Notes under the pieces: generated by a model
Seen by the model: the letters and a program-made list of their open reading frames with translations, nothing else
Database searches by the model: none
What the model was told of the DNA's origin: nothing
Shown: one piece after another, positions 10,507 through 22,870 of the stretch
How the letters are laid out: every line of letters starts with the position of its first letter
How positions within the stretch are numbered: the first letter of the stretch is position 1
Assembly (NCBI RefSeq): GCF_048544455.1
Contig: NC_133526.1
Coordinates: 4,790,001 to 4,854,000, forward strand
Reading direction: 5' to 3'
Origin: Silene latifolia
Lineage: Eukaryota; Streptophyta; Magnoliopsida; Caryophyllales; Caryophyllaceae
DNA: 64,000 nt
Made by a program: the position numbers and the translations under genes

Positions 10507-10514
10507 TATATAAA
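10507..10514 (+). promoter_or_regulatory. Probable TATA box of the F-box gene at 10591
   Basis: TATATAAA 77 bp upstream of the ATG, in ATTCCGTATATAAACAAAAG. The paralog has the same box (TTATATA at 32931-32937, read on the minus strand) at an equivalent distance. Inferred from position and conservation. Confidence 0.5.
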
Positions 10515-10590
10515 CAAAAGAAAGAGGCAAAAATTAGGTCAAGAACACACTCAATAACCCTGAAGCTTGAAATTTGTTTAGGCCTACAGA

Positions 10591-12019
10591 ATGGAGATTG
10601 GCGTTGAACTTGGTAATCATAGCGTCGATAGGTTGAGTTCCCTCCCCGACGACGTTCTTATCGAAATCATCTCCTTCCTTCCTCTTCGATTAGCCATCGT
10701 TACGGGGTCATTATCCCGTCGATGGTGTGGTCTTTGGACTAAAGTAACCTCTATAAATATAAAACTCCCTGATTTCAAGAATTTTCCTGACTTCATGTCA
10801 CATATTACCTCACCGTCAATCTACCGTTTCTTCGTCAAATGTGCGGTTGAAGTTGACGACTCAATCTCGTGCTCTCTTTTGAATTTTTGGTTTCGACAAG
10901 CTTGTGACCGCAACGTCCGTGAACTCGAGTTAGCATGTCCTCCTCGTTTTAAGGGTTCCAGCTACCGTGAGAATATATTGCCAAGTTTTGTTTTACAAAC
11001 GCAGTCGCTGACGTCAATTGAGTTATACTTCGTATATAATTTGCAGTTGCCTGATGATGGACAAATCAATCTTCCTAATTTGAAGAGATTACGATTTACA
11101 CGCTATCGTGTTGATTTGAAGTTGTTGGGAACGTTAATCGAGGCTTGTCCATCTCTCGAAGATTTGTCTTTAATAGATTTCTTGTTTATGTCGACACCGG
11201 AACGTGACATTAAGGTTTTCAATCGAAATTTACGACGGCTAGTTATCGACACAGGTTGTATCGAAGATAGACGTTTTGCAGTTGTGATTAATGCCCCAAA
11301 GTTAGAGCAGTTGGTTTGCCATACTGTAAAATCCGCCATCTTTAGTTTCGAAGTTAAACCTTCAGCGTTGTGTGAAGTAAAAATCGACTTCATCAACCAC
11401 AAGGTTAGACTACAAAGCCGGGATGAAAAGAAAGTAATGTCAAAGTTTTATCAGGCAATTAGTAATGTAAGTTCCCCTCACACTTGATGATTATGTACTT
11501 CATAAGGTGTCGTCGACCGTGTTTTGCAACGTAACTCGATGTACACTAATTATGAAAAAATGGTATAAGATCAAGACCGTGGCTTCATTATTAGAGTTGT
11601 GCCCTTTGTTAGATATTCTGACCCTAAAAGTCGATTGGGATAGACATATCACGGAAGAGAGGAAAACCGGGAAGCCTAACCGTAAAAGAACCTCACGACG
11701 AGTACTCAAGAGACTAGAGATAGCGTACTGTACGACTTATCGCAAGCCTGCAAAATCATTCTTAAAACTAGTACAGTACTTGTTAAGTGATTTAAGTGGT
11801 GCCATAGATTTGGAGCACTTGTATTTTAGGGCAGTTGGTCTGGAATTTTTCACAGACGAAGTTCGGGAAAGGATGGAATCGAATTTGTGCAAGCTAATAT
11901 GCGAGATGGAATCGAATTTGTGCAAGCTAATATGCGAGTGTCCTATGGCATCAAGTATGTGTAAGGTTGAATTTGAAGGGATGTTTCACAAATATGTTTC
12001 AAGATCGAATCAAGGTTGA
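10591..12019 (+). pseudogene. F-box/LRR gene broken by one frameshift, inverted twin of 31432-32841
   Basis: The ATG at 10591 is conserved with the intact twin (MEIGV). F-box residues are about 12-49 (VDRLSSLPDDVLIEIISFLP, SRRWCGLW). LRR-like segments follow (INLPNLKRLRF, CPSLEDLSL). The frame ends at 11487 and resumes until 12019. The twin has TTCCC where this copy has TTCCCC near 11475, a one-base homopolymer gain. A 33-bp tandem duplication at about 11874-11939 repeats MESNLCKLICE, which is single in the twin. The C-terminus (CKVEFEGMFHKYVSRSNQG) ends exactly as in the twin. Without the extra base the gene would be full length, so either a recent loss or a sequencing error in a C-run fits. 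Confidence 0.85.
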
Positions 12020-12539
12020 TCGGAAAGTAATAGCCGTGAAGTTATCTTGGCGATCAAATTCCTTTAGATTTTATGGTATATATTTAGTACTTCCTCCGTT
12101 CCAATCATTGTTTACTTTCATTAGCAAATGATTGGGTCGGAGGTTTTATGTGTTATGTACTCGGTAACTCAATACAATCATTCATTAGTTCCATATTTAG
12201 TTACTGATAACTGTTATATTGTGTTGTGCTAGTCGTTCAATTAAATTCTATTTAATGGATGTTTCTTACAATGGTTTAACATAAAGTAATTTGATTTGAT
12301 GACCGATGAGCGATGACATTATTGGTTATACATTTTAGTTTCAGTTGGAAGCTTAATTTGGGCTTGACTATGCACTCTTTCATGCGTATAAGCTATATCT
12401 TTAAATACGGGTCGGTATGTATTGCTAAAGGACAAAAAGGCGTACACGAGTAACATTTTTCTTCTTCGGTGTATATTATACATCAAATAACCAACAATGT
12501 AACCGAGAGAGCAGTACAAAATCTTGTAATTTGTCTCAA
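12020..12539. other. 3' flank of the F-box pseudogene with a 27-bp direct repeat
   Basis: Positions 12030-12250 match 31200-31430 in reverse complement, so the inverted duplication extends past the gene. A perfect 27-bp direct repeat (GACAAAAAGGCG...AGTAACATT) lies at 12431-12457 and 12551-12577, spaced 120 bp. No gene seen. Confidence 0.5.
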
Positions 12540-12770
12540 CTAAGAAGAATGACAAAAAGGCGTACACGAGTAACATTCTAAATTTGATAGGCTAACAACT
12601 GAAAATAAACAAACCTTTTTCAGGAACGAACGATGGAAACGGATAACTTTGCCATCTGTAGTCCAAGCATTGGGACCATCTTTTTGAGACATTTTAAGAA
12701 ATCTCCCTTTAAATTTAATAGGAACATTACAACAAGTGGAGACCATTGGACACCAGTAGAGCTAGAGTAG
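12540..12770 (-). pseudogene. 3' part of an F-box pseudogene interrupted by copy B
   Basis: On the minus strand this encodes the family C-terminus (VPIKFKGRFLKMSQKDGP, then DGKVIRFHRSF), closely like the ends of the 60200-61666 and 48664-50097 genes. It stops abruptly at the target duplication CTTAT (12771-12775) of the inserted element. The upstream part of the same gene is at 23415-23680. Confidence 0.75.
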
Positions 12771-12775
12771 CTTAT

Positions 12776-13314
12776 TGTCACGGTCCGGTACTTTCGCCGG
12801 ATCGTGGCGCGCACCCTTACCCGAATCAAGGCAAGATGCAAGCGACAAGGCTCTTCGTACTAGTGAAGTATCGCTCACTAGCACGATACTCGGGTCTCGG
12901 CAACACTCGACAGGATTGCACGAGAGCATCAGGCACTAGTGTTTGTCAAGCACTAGGCACTCGTAATCGGTCTCGGGGGTGTGAGTCGGGATCCTAGTGT
13001 CGATCCCACAAACACGACTTGTTAGAAAAGTGAAGGCAAAGAGTCGTTCACAACCAAGCAACAACAAGCAATACGAAGGCACAAGGTAGGAAGTAGATTT
13101 TCATTCACTAGTACTCCCTAAAGAGGGAAATATGATTATTACATCCTGGTAGCAGGAAACATTGAATTTACAAGTTTAGTGTAGAATAGCGATATACCTA
13201 TTTATGGAAACCTATTCTAAAACTACTAAGAAAATAATTACTACAAATGTACAAGGGAAATGAAATTACATAAGCATAAATAAATCTAAGGGCTCAAGTG
13301 TGCGGATCGTCACA
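12776..13314 (-). repeat. 3' LTR of copy B
   Basis: 539 bp direct repeat of 22871-23409 with about six differences, TG...CA ends. Confidence 0.9.
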
Positions 13315-13325
13315 CTCTCCCCCAC

Positions 13326-13712
13326 CTAATCTGTTGCCGCCCTCGGCAACACAAAAATCTCGAACGGCGCTTCAGTGAGACATCCTCGGTGAGCTGTGGC
13401 CGTCCATACTGCATTTAGATCTGGCTTTCTCTTGAGTCCGGCTTGTAGATACTTCTCGGTCCACACCATGATCGGATTCATCGTCCCTTCAAGAATAGAG
13501 TGCATTTCCTTGACGGCGAGACTCCCGAACATCATGTCCTCCAAGTTTATCACTCGCCTCTGATCATTCTGGAAAGTCCAAGTCCTCGTTGCTCGAGCGG
13601 AAATTTTACGAGATCGTTCAAGGTGCTCGCTCCATCGCACCTTCACCTTGTCCATCACCACTTCAGTACCTGCATTCAATGGTAAGTGAGTTCTCCAGAC
13701 GCCGAATCGCAT
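13326..13712 (-). CDS. Short 3' ORF of copy B
   Basis: About 128 codons ending FEIFVLPRAATD near the 3' LTR. It is the counterpart of the 4075-4392 ORF in copy A and much more diverged from it than the flanking gag-protease is. Family unknown. Confidence 0.45.
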   Translation of the reverse strand: MRFGVWRTHLPLNAGTEVVMDKVKVRWSEHLERSRKISARATRTWTFQNDQRRVINLEDMMFGSLAVKEMHSILEGTMNPIMVWTEKYLQAGLKRKPDLNAVWTATAHRGCLTEAPFEIFVLPRAATD

Positions 13713-15256
13713 TTCGGCGCGGCCCCCGATGGTACGAGGCCTTCTCTCTTGGGTCGATCGACCCGAAACCAGGACGTCGATTCAAAGACATCGACGCGGC
13801 CCCCTGATGGTACGAGGCCTATTTCTTTGGGCATTTCGGCCCTCACTGTCTACTCCTCGGTGAGGGGGTAGACTCTTCTTTCGTCCCCCAGGCCACTTAG
13901 CATCGTAGTTAGCCTGGGTCTTGTTCGCCCTCGGCTCCACCGAACCTTTAGGCATTCTCCAAGGTCGCATCCCTTGTTTCGGCGTCGGTATCACCCTCAT
14001 AGCCGAAATTCGATGCTGCCCCTTGTCTTCGTCGCCGTCTACCGTATTCACTACGATAGACCCCATTAGTAGCATCGATCCGTCACTTGGTTTCAATACT
14101 ACCAATGCTTTATGAAAGAACTGCATCCCGAGTACTAACTTGAAGTCATCCAGCGGAACGGTGGTGAAGTCGAGCTCCCCTGCCCACTCACCCACTTGGA
14201 CCGCGACCTTCTTAGCCACTCCTTGGACGCGTCTCATTTTCCCATTGACCGGCTTCAGGCAGCTTTTAGCATCCCGCAGAACTAGCCCCAACCGATCCGC
14301 TTCCTCTTTCGTAACAAAGTTATGGGAGGCGCCCGAGTCGATTAAGGCTCGTGCTTGCTTCCCATTCACCATCAAGTCCACGTACATGAGCCCGTTGGAT
14401 TTCTTGGCGGAGGAATCTTCGTATTTCCCCATCGCGCTGATCCGTTGGAGTGAGCCCATCCGTGGTTGGTCTTCACCATCACTCGAGTCTTCGTTACACT
14501 CTTGGTGATAGTCGGCCAACGCCCCATCAAGATGTTCTTGAGCCCCTTTCGGCATCTTCTTGAACATAGCATTGAACTCCGCTTTGTTCGGACAATCGAC
14601 CATCTTATGAGGACCCTTGCACACAAAACACGCGAACGGTCTCTTCGTTGTGGAAGCAGTAGAGTTCCCCGCCTTCGAAGACGAGCTTGAGGGCGAGTTT
14701 GTAGTGCTCGCCGATTGGGCTTGACTTCCTTGTGAGCGAAACCGACTGTTCCCAACTGAAATGGCGCTGTTTTGTGGCCTTTGTCCATTGTACCCACTTT
14801 GTGACACACCAGTATTCCCCGTTGGTGCCACAACTCTTGGTGCCTCTCGTTCCCCATGAAAGTCGAGCAGGCGCTCCGCGGCCGATATGGCCGAAGACAG
14901 AGTTTTGGGATTCTGCCTCATGACCTCTTGTTGTGCCCACCTCTTCAACCCATCAATGAATTCGAATGTCCTATCGGTCTCGGACATTTCGGTAATCTCG
15001 AGCATGCACGCTGAGAATTCCCTCTCATATTCCCGGATTGATTTGGTGTGCTTGATTTCCTTCAACTTCTTCCGAGCAACAAACTCCGTGTTCTCGGGGT
15101 AGAAGTGATCCTTCAAGATCCTCTGGAAATCGGCCCACGATGTCACCGTAATCGTGCCCGCATCGATTTCCTTGTACCTAGCCCTCCACCACATCTTGGC
15201 ATCGTCGACTAGATACATGCTTGCCGTGACAACTTCCGCGTCTTCGTCGAGCCCAC

Positions 15257-16613
15257 TGTAACACCCCCATACTCCAAGTGCCTTACCAGGACCACTCAGA
15301 TATAAGGATACTACCATCTCGGTTGCCCGAGGTACTGAATATCATAAGACAATAAAGAAACGTACTTTTAAAGTAATTATAGATTAAGTGATTACATGTT
15401 CAAACCAAAACTAATAAAAGGAATTACAAGGTTCTCATACGGTCTACAGCTAAAACTATCAAAGCTACTAGACTTCGTCGACACAATGAAGACTTCTAAC
15501 AGCCACGTGATGACTCATCCCGGCTATCCCATACGCGTCATATCACACCAAGCTCAATAACTCGCTCACCACCCCGAATGGATTACCACGCTTTTAAAAC
15601 ATTTAAACGGGTCAAGACTAATCACACAATTCAATACATACATCAACAATAAGATAAAATGAGACATGCCTTAATCACACACACACAACCAACCAACTCC
15701 AATCACCTCAATCATTGATCGTCCACCGGACCCATTACCACCACCGCCATGGGGGACCGCAATCGTTCCCACCTAAGCCCCGCTCATCATACCGAGCGAT
15801 AACCCTGTCCATTAATGTGCACATCCCCTTCCGTGGCGGGTTCCACGAAGGGCGAAATTAGGGCGTGAAGCCACTCCCGCAAGTGACTCCACTCAGCCGA
15901 GAACGCATCTCGAGAACCATATACAACCAATCACAATCACAATCACAGCCGTCACAATACAATTACCATATCAAACAATCAATCTCAACACATCAACAAT
16001 CATCCCATTATGGGACTAATACTGAGTAGGAAATCCTACCCGGAAAGCACAACATCAGACGGTATCAACAATTTTGTATCAAAAGTCTCTTCTACGAACC
16101 CTCCTCCTATCATATAACACATAGAGGCTACACATCACAAACTACACACAAAACCCCCAATCTCTAAATTAGGGTTTAACCAAACTTAACAAAACATTAT
16201 AAAAATTATATTAAAAGCTTACCCTCGACGCAGGGAACTCAACGATACGAATAACGACAAGAACCGACCGTCTCGAACTCCGGAATTGCTAAGGATGCGA
16301 TTAGGAAGATGAACTTGTTGCTTTCTCTCTTAAACAGGGTTTTAGGTTTTGTAAAAGTGATTTAAAACAATGACGACTATGTTTAAATACCTTAATCGCA
16401 TAATTAACAAAACCCGAGAAAACTCCCCGTAAAACCGGACACTCGATCGAGTACCCAAGGTACTCGATCGAGTACCCCTACTCGATCGAGTACCCCAAAT
16501 ACTCGATCGAGTACCCAACAGTCGAAACTATTTTATCTCGCAACTTACTCTTACTCGACAGAGTAAGGGCTACTCGATAGAGTACCCCAAGACTTATAAA
16601 TACGGGTATTACG
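15257..16613 (-). repeat. 3' LTR of the LARD-like element
   Basis: About 1357 bp with four ACTCGATCGAGT palindromes near its lower-numbered internal border. Direct repeat of 21048-22398. Confidence 0.85.
16441..16580. repeat. ACTCGATCGAGT palindrome cluster (3' LTR)
   Basis: Four perfect 12-bp palindromes separated by short ACCCAAGGT- or ACCCCT-like spacers, then two degenerate ones (ACTCGACAGAGT, ACTCGATAGAGT). Same cluster in the other LTR at 22220-22365. Confidence 0.8.
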
Positions 16614-19600
16614 GTCTTCCCTCCTTAAAAGGAACTTCGTCCCGAAGTTCAACCCATACATAAAAACAACCATACAGACTCGACCAAGACACAACAACTT
16701 AGCTAAGGACTCAAGAACTCGACCGAACATAGAACAAGAACTCTTAACACCCACTCCACCAACTATGTTTACTTCCACAACATGACTCACTATATCGTAT
16801 CTACCACATATATATCTCTCACGACACCAACTCCATACATAACCAACTACCATCCTCTAATGCTGCTAGCTCCATAATATCATCAACTATCAAATCCAAT
16901 ACCAAGACACTCATAGACATCAAACGGGATATTACATTCTACCACCCTTAAAAGGAACTTCGTCCTCGAAGTTTACTCACACTCGTAACTCATCATCCAA
17001 CTGTCAATACTAGCGAAATATTCTCACACTCCTAAACATCACGCTCCTACAAGCACGGTCATGACCTTTAATAAAATCACCCACAACACGAATCGATCTT
17101 TTATTCTACATCAAGACTCAACTTCCGAATATATTACCATATGTACAACCATCAAAATCTGTTTTATCGCATCCTACTCCTCTTAAGACAAATGTTACGT
17201 CCTCGTAACTCACTAATACCAAACCATATCTATATCTCATTACCCTATGTACCACCACATGTCAAAGATAACCGTCTATCAACCAAACACTCACCATTCT
17301 TATATCCAAGGCTCCCATACCTAAACATTTCCCATTCCTCAACTCATTCGGCAGCGCACCTAACCTATACCATAAACTCGTAGCAAATCACCATACCCAC
17401 TCTTCATTATTACTGCCAAACAACATACCTCTCTACGTAAGGCACTTATCTCCCAGAAGCATAACTCACGGTCCGCACTCGTTACGTACACGCACACTAG
17501 ATCCTCAAGTTCTTTCTTTCATTACCGCAAACTTCATACACAACTTAACATGACACTAGTTTCCCCAACACCCTACACTCACTGTCTCAACGAAAGATTA
17601 TGAACTACCTGCCGCTTTCAGCTCATTACAACACATGTTCCACGAATCATTTTCCATTACCATGTCTACCGATGTCTCATCTGAAAACAAGATCAAAATT
17701 ACCGTAACAACCTCTCACAACCGTGTCCCATCAACAGATTATCACTATCCCATGACAACAACGAAACATATACAACTCTATTTCACATCATACTCTACCT
17801 CATTCCCAACTTAACCTGGTAAAGAAAACATGAATAAGCAAGACAACTGTCTATCAGCACAAACTGACACTCGCAGAGAGCAACATCAAACAAAACAACA
17901 ATCTATGTATAACTGGTATGTACTTTCGAAACCCGAATCATAATCATCCCGCCTACTCCACCACAACCAGTGACGGCATCACAACACCGCCACCAACAGC
18001 CACACCGTAGTGCGAAAATACCCGCATCACAGCACTATGTACCGTGCCCGGATCACCACCCGAGGCACCACAACCACACCGATAGACATCACAACTGCAT
18101 ACAATTCCCATAAATACTGACTTAGCATAACTTCTCAGACAAGAAAAACTTACTCAAATCCACTTTATTAAATCACCACGCAACATATTATATGGATAAA
18201 CAGATAAGCATCTCATGAACATCCTCTCTGCCATTTCCCGGAATACACATGTGTTATCAATACACATAAAATTATAACTAGCCATGTCAAATCAATCAAA
18301 TTATTACCTTTTTGGATATCATTAAATTAAACTACCGTGTCCAACATATATATTACCGAACATTCATAAAACAATTTTATAATTATCATACCATACCACT
18401 TCTTGTGAGGTCAGAACCTCACACAATCATTTACACAAATCACGGACCCGTAATCACAACCAACTAGTCAATCCTGACCACGTAAGTCACCTACTCGAAA
18501 AGGTTACCTGCCGCCCGAGTTTAACTCATATGCCCCTCATAACATATTTCCCCATTCGCACAACCATCACTTCCTGCCAAATATAATCACACCTTCACTA
18601 TTCAACTAATAACGTCCGCCTCATCTAACCACATCTTATACCCTCTCACAATCATACACAACAATCAGGTCCCTACCAAATCAACCTCTTTAGAATTGCT
18701 GCCTTTCTAATATTCCATCACTCTTAGCCATTAGTGATAACACCACAATGCCACCGCTGCTCGCATATCAAATCTCTTACACTCATATCAAAATAACATG
18801 GTTTTTCTACCATTTTTGGTTAACATTGCAAATAACGAACATCAAACCCATCCACAAAATTACCTCAACATTATTCCCAATGCTATCTTATTTGTATTGT
18901 CATCCAACTCTCCACCAAATATCTCGTATCGTGCCAATACTCCACCAACTTCTTACTCCCTTAATTCCTCGAAACTCATTGCCAATCATGTTGCCCTGAA
19001 ACTCCTATATAACCTTTAGCTAACATCCTCGTGATACCATCACATATTTCGATGATTTCTTATCTTTATATCACATAGCTCCGGTGAACATTTTCCTCAG
19101 CTTACTTTTATCCTTCTTTTCTCTTTACACTCAATAATACCAATTAATAGTTCAACTCCTTATTCCTTCTAGCTAACTCTTTAGAAATCAAGTTACCCCT
19201 TCGTTGCTCCAAAACTTAATTCCATTATTTTCTACCGACATCATCTCACTCTTTCTTACCATGGATCTTTTCTTATTATGCTATCACTCATACTTGCCAC
19301 TAATCTATCCATAGAACCAACATTTAATGTTCAAACAATTGCATCCCCCGTTTTACATCTCTAGAAATCGACCATTTAATACCGTTAATTACCCAAGGAA
19401 ATCACACAGTAGTTTCATCTTTTAATAAACCAAACCTCCCAAACTCACTCACTGTCTACAAATACACCTCGCGACATGTCTCCACAAAGTTCACTATATA
19501 TTACTCTTCTCAACCCCCTTTAAACGAACTTTCACTACATAAATCCATAACCCACACGACTCCTAACCATTTCCCTCCTTAACTCTTTACACATCTCAAG

Positions 19601-21047
19601 CTGCCACTTTCCACATTCTTACTTTCAATCTTTTCATTCTCACGTTCATTATACTCACATCATCCCTTGTCTATATTCACTTATTTTTACATTACTCAAC
19701 ACACAATCATATCACTCATCCCGTCTCGCAAAACGTGTGCCATGCCTTAATAAACTATACCAACCTTCCTTTTCTTTTTCCACCATCTATCATAATCACA
19801 TATAACTCATGTCCTCCCCACCGAACTCATACTCATCATAGTGCCACTCTTTACATCATAAGATTGGGTAACTTACGCTTCAGGACCAACACATACGTAA
19901 AACAATGCATAAAGAAGTAATACAACACCTTTGAATTAAACGTAATATGCAACGAATGTCAAAAGACAAACATATGACCCGAAATACGCATATGACCTGC
20001 ACAGACCCCACTCGATCGAGTACCAGAACCTACTCGATCGAGTTGAGGCTACTCGATCGAGTGCCCAACATGCTCGATCGAGTGCCCCGACTCCAGAACC
20101 CAAACAGACCTTCTGATCTCTCGACTTTCACTCGACCGAGTAGCCCGGCTACTCGATCGAGTGACCCCATACTCGATCGAGTGCCCGAGGTACTCGATCG
20201 AGTGCCCAAAAACACGATTCTGGTCAACATAACGACAAGTACCCACTCGATCGAATCAAACCCACTCGATCGAGTCATGCAGACTCGCGAATACTACCCG
20301 AATGTTATCTCACATATCCTAACGTACTATGCATTCATTATTATTTCAACATTATGATTACAACTACGCATTCAAATCTGCGCGACTCCTCATACAATTA
20401 ACAAAATAATCTACTTCGTGTTATCAAGTGCCACGTTATAAACAACCATCATGCTTTTCATCCAATTCGTTATATAAAACACATATCATTGAACCTCTAT
20501 TCTTCATGTTACTACTTACCAGAAGTCAAACATTACCATCTATCATGCCCATATAACATTCAACTTTCAATCATGTATTACCCGCATGTTTTAAATTTTC
20601 ATAACTTTTCATAACACAAACCACACCCATACACTACAAATCCTATTTCCATGTTGCTAATACAACAACATTACAAATCCACTTCATCACACATCATCAT
20701 ATACGAACTACTTTCTTTTTCTACCATAACATTCATCATTCTCATATACTTTTCCAACGATTCCAACCAACATGTCAACCAACTATCATGCAACATGCTT
20801 TCAACAAACCATATACAGCACAATTAACACACACGTCGCACATATACACACAGAATCCACGTTCCCATACCATGTGACTGGCTTAAGTATCATGGGGCCA
20901 AGATTTTGAAGTGAGGGCGCCTACTCACCCAAAACCTAGCATCAGCCGGGGCTCCCATTACACATACACCAGGTTCATTTTATTAGACTCCCTATGTTCA
21001 TTATGTTCATTTGTTACAGGTTCCAAAATCGTCGCTCTGATACCATT
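16614..21047. other. Non-coding interior of the LARD-like element
   Basis: 4.4 kb rich in CA and poor in G, with no ORF above about 140 codons and no recognisable domain. A second junction-like stretch (GGGATATTACATTC then CTTAAAAGGAACTTCGTCC, near 16928-16970) repeats the real 3' LTR junction at 16604-16640. This is possibly a trace of an older internal recombination. Confidence 0.6.
20007..20275. repeat. ACTCGATCGAGT palindrome cluster (interior)
   Basis: About ten copies of CTCGATCGAGT or one-base variants, with spacers unlike those in the LTR, inside the element interior and about 1 kb downstream of its 5' LTR. Confidence 0.8.
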
Positions 21048-22398
21048 TGTAACACCCCCATACTCCAAGTGCCTTACCAGGACCACTCAGGTATAAGGAT
21101 ACTACCATCTCGGTTGCCCGAGGTACTGAATATCATAAGACAATAAAGAAACGTACTTTTAAAGTAATTATAGATTAAGTGATTACATGTTCAAACCAAA
21201 ACTAATAAAAGGAATTACAAGGTTCTCATACGGTCTACACTAAAACTATCAAAGCTACTAGACTTCGTCGACACAAATGAAGACTTCTAACGCCACGTGA
21301 TGACTCATCCCAGCTATCCCATACGCGTCATATCACACTCCGCTCAATAACGCTCACCACCCCGAATGGATCACCACCGTTTTTAAAACATTTAAACGGG
21401 GTCAGTACTAATCACACAATTCAATACATACATCAACAATAAGATAAACAGACTGACTTAATCTGTCACACACACACAACCAACCAACTCCAATCACCTC
21501 AATCATTGACGTCCACCGGACCATACCGCCAGCTGGGGACCGCAAATGCTTCCCACCTAAGCCCCGCTCATCATACCGAGCGATAACCCCGTCCATTAAT
21601 GTGCACATCCCCTTCCGTGGCGGGTTCCACGAAGGGCGAAACTAGGGCGTGAAGCCACTCCCGCAAGTGACTCCACTCAGCCGAGAACGCATCTCGAGAA
21701 CCATATACAACCAATCACAATCACAATCACAAACCACAATACAATTACCATATCAAACAATCAATCTCAACACATCAACAATCATCCCATTATGGGACTA
21801 ATACCGAGTAGGAAATCCTACCCGGAAAGCACAACATCAGACGGTATCAACAAAGATGTATCAAAAGTCTCTTCTACGAACCCTCCTTCTATCATATAAC
21901 ACATAGAGGCTACACATCACAAACTACACACAAAACCCCCAATCTCTAAATTAGGGTTTAACCAAAATTAACAAAATATTATAAAAATTATATTAAAAGC
22001 TTACCCTCGATGCAGGGAACTCAACGATACGAATAACGACAAGAACCGACCGTCCAACTCCGGAATTGCTAAGGATGCGATTAGGAAGATGAACTGGTTG
22101 CTTTCTCTCTTAAACAGGGTTTTAGGTTTTGTAAAAGTGATTTAAAACAATGACGACTATGTTTAAATACCTTAATCGCATAATTAACAAAACCCGAGAA
22201 AACTCCCCGTAAAACCGGACACTCGATCGAGTACCCAAGGTACTCGATCGAGTACCCCCTTACTCGATCGAGTACCCCAGCTACTCGATCGAGTACCCAA
22301 CAGGTCAGAAACTATTTTATCTCGCAACTTACCCTTACTCGACAGAGTAAGGGCTACTCGATAGAGTACCCCAAGACTTCTAAATACGGAGTATTACA
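21048..22398 (-). repeat. 5' LTR of the LARD-like element
   Basis: About 1351 bp. TGTAACACCCCC follows 2 nt after the primer-binding site (21034-21045), and the end GTATTACA is followed by the CCCAC target duplication. Confidence 0.85.
22220..22365. repeat. ACTCGATCGAGT palindrome cluster (5' LTR)
   Basis: Counterpart of 16441-16580, with four perfect and two degenerate palindromes. Confidence 0.8.
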
Positions 22399-22870
22399 CC
22401 CACTTACTCGGAAGTATTGCTCCATATCGAAGATAAAGTTATCGACCGCTTTCGAATCCCTCGCCCCATCGTAGGCACGAGGTGGTGGTGCCTTCACCTT
22501 ATGGCTCCCCACAGATTTCCCGTCATTGGCCACCGCTTTCACGAGCGTGGCGCAAGTGTTCTCTAACATCTCGACCTTTCGATGCAGATGATTGATCTCT
22601 TCCTCCCGATCATCGGGGATCGCACCACTGATCGCTTGGATGCGGGTATCCATCCCGTCTACCTTCGTCTCAAGGTCACAAACCGTCTTTTGCAACTCCT
22701 CGAGGCTCGCAGCCATCCGCATAACGATGTCCTCGAGTTTGGGAAGCTTGACCTCGATTGCGTACTCTAAGGCATCCACTCGGTCCTCGATTGTTTCGCC
22801 CATTTTCTCGATCTCGATAAACAAATGCGGCTTGCAGACGCCCGTCCGAAAACCGGGCTCTGATACCAAA

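Larger units (their letters stand above)
15257..22398 (-). mobile_element. Large non-coding LTR element (LARD-like) nested in copy B
   Basis: Inserted into the gag region of copy B with target duplication CCCAC (15252-15256 and 22399-22403). LTRs: 15257-16613 and 21048-22398 (about 1.35 kb, TGTAACACCCCC...GTATTAC(A/G)). The primer-binding site of tRNA-iMet type at 21034-21045 shows minus orientation. A purine-rich tract (AAGGAGGGAAGA on the minus strand) abuts the 3' LTR. The 4.4-kb interior has no long ORF, only CA-rich scattered-stop DNA, so the element depends on a partner. The style of the 3' junction resembles plant Ty3-gypsy chromovirus (Tekay-type) elements; that is inference. LTRs differ by about 3 %, with many small indels. 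It looks structurally whole for a LARD. Confidence 0.85.

Noticed and set aside
20007-20275. CRISPR-like array
   Set aside because: Palindromic repeats with irregular short spacers inside a plant LTR element, not a prokaryotic locus.
16614-21047. Protein-coding genes in the 4.4-kb interior
   Set aside because: Only short ORFs with biased composition (Thr/Ser/Ile/His-rich from CA-rich DNA) and no domain; the longest just translate the ACTCGATCGAGT repeat.
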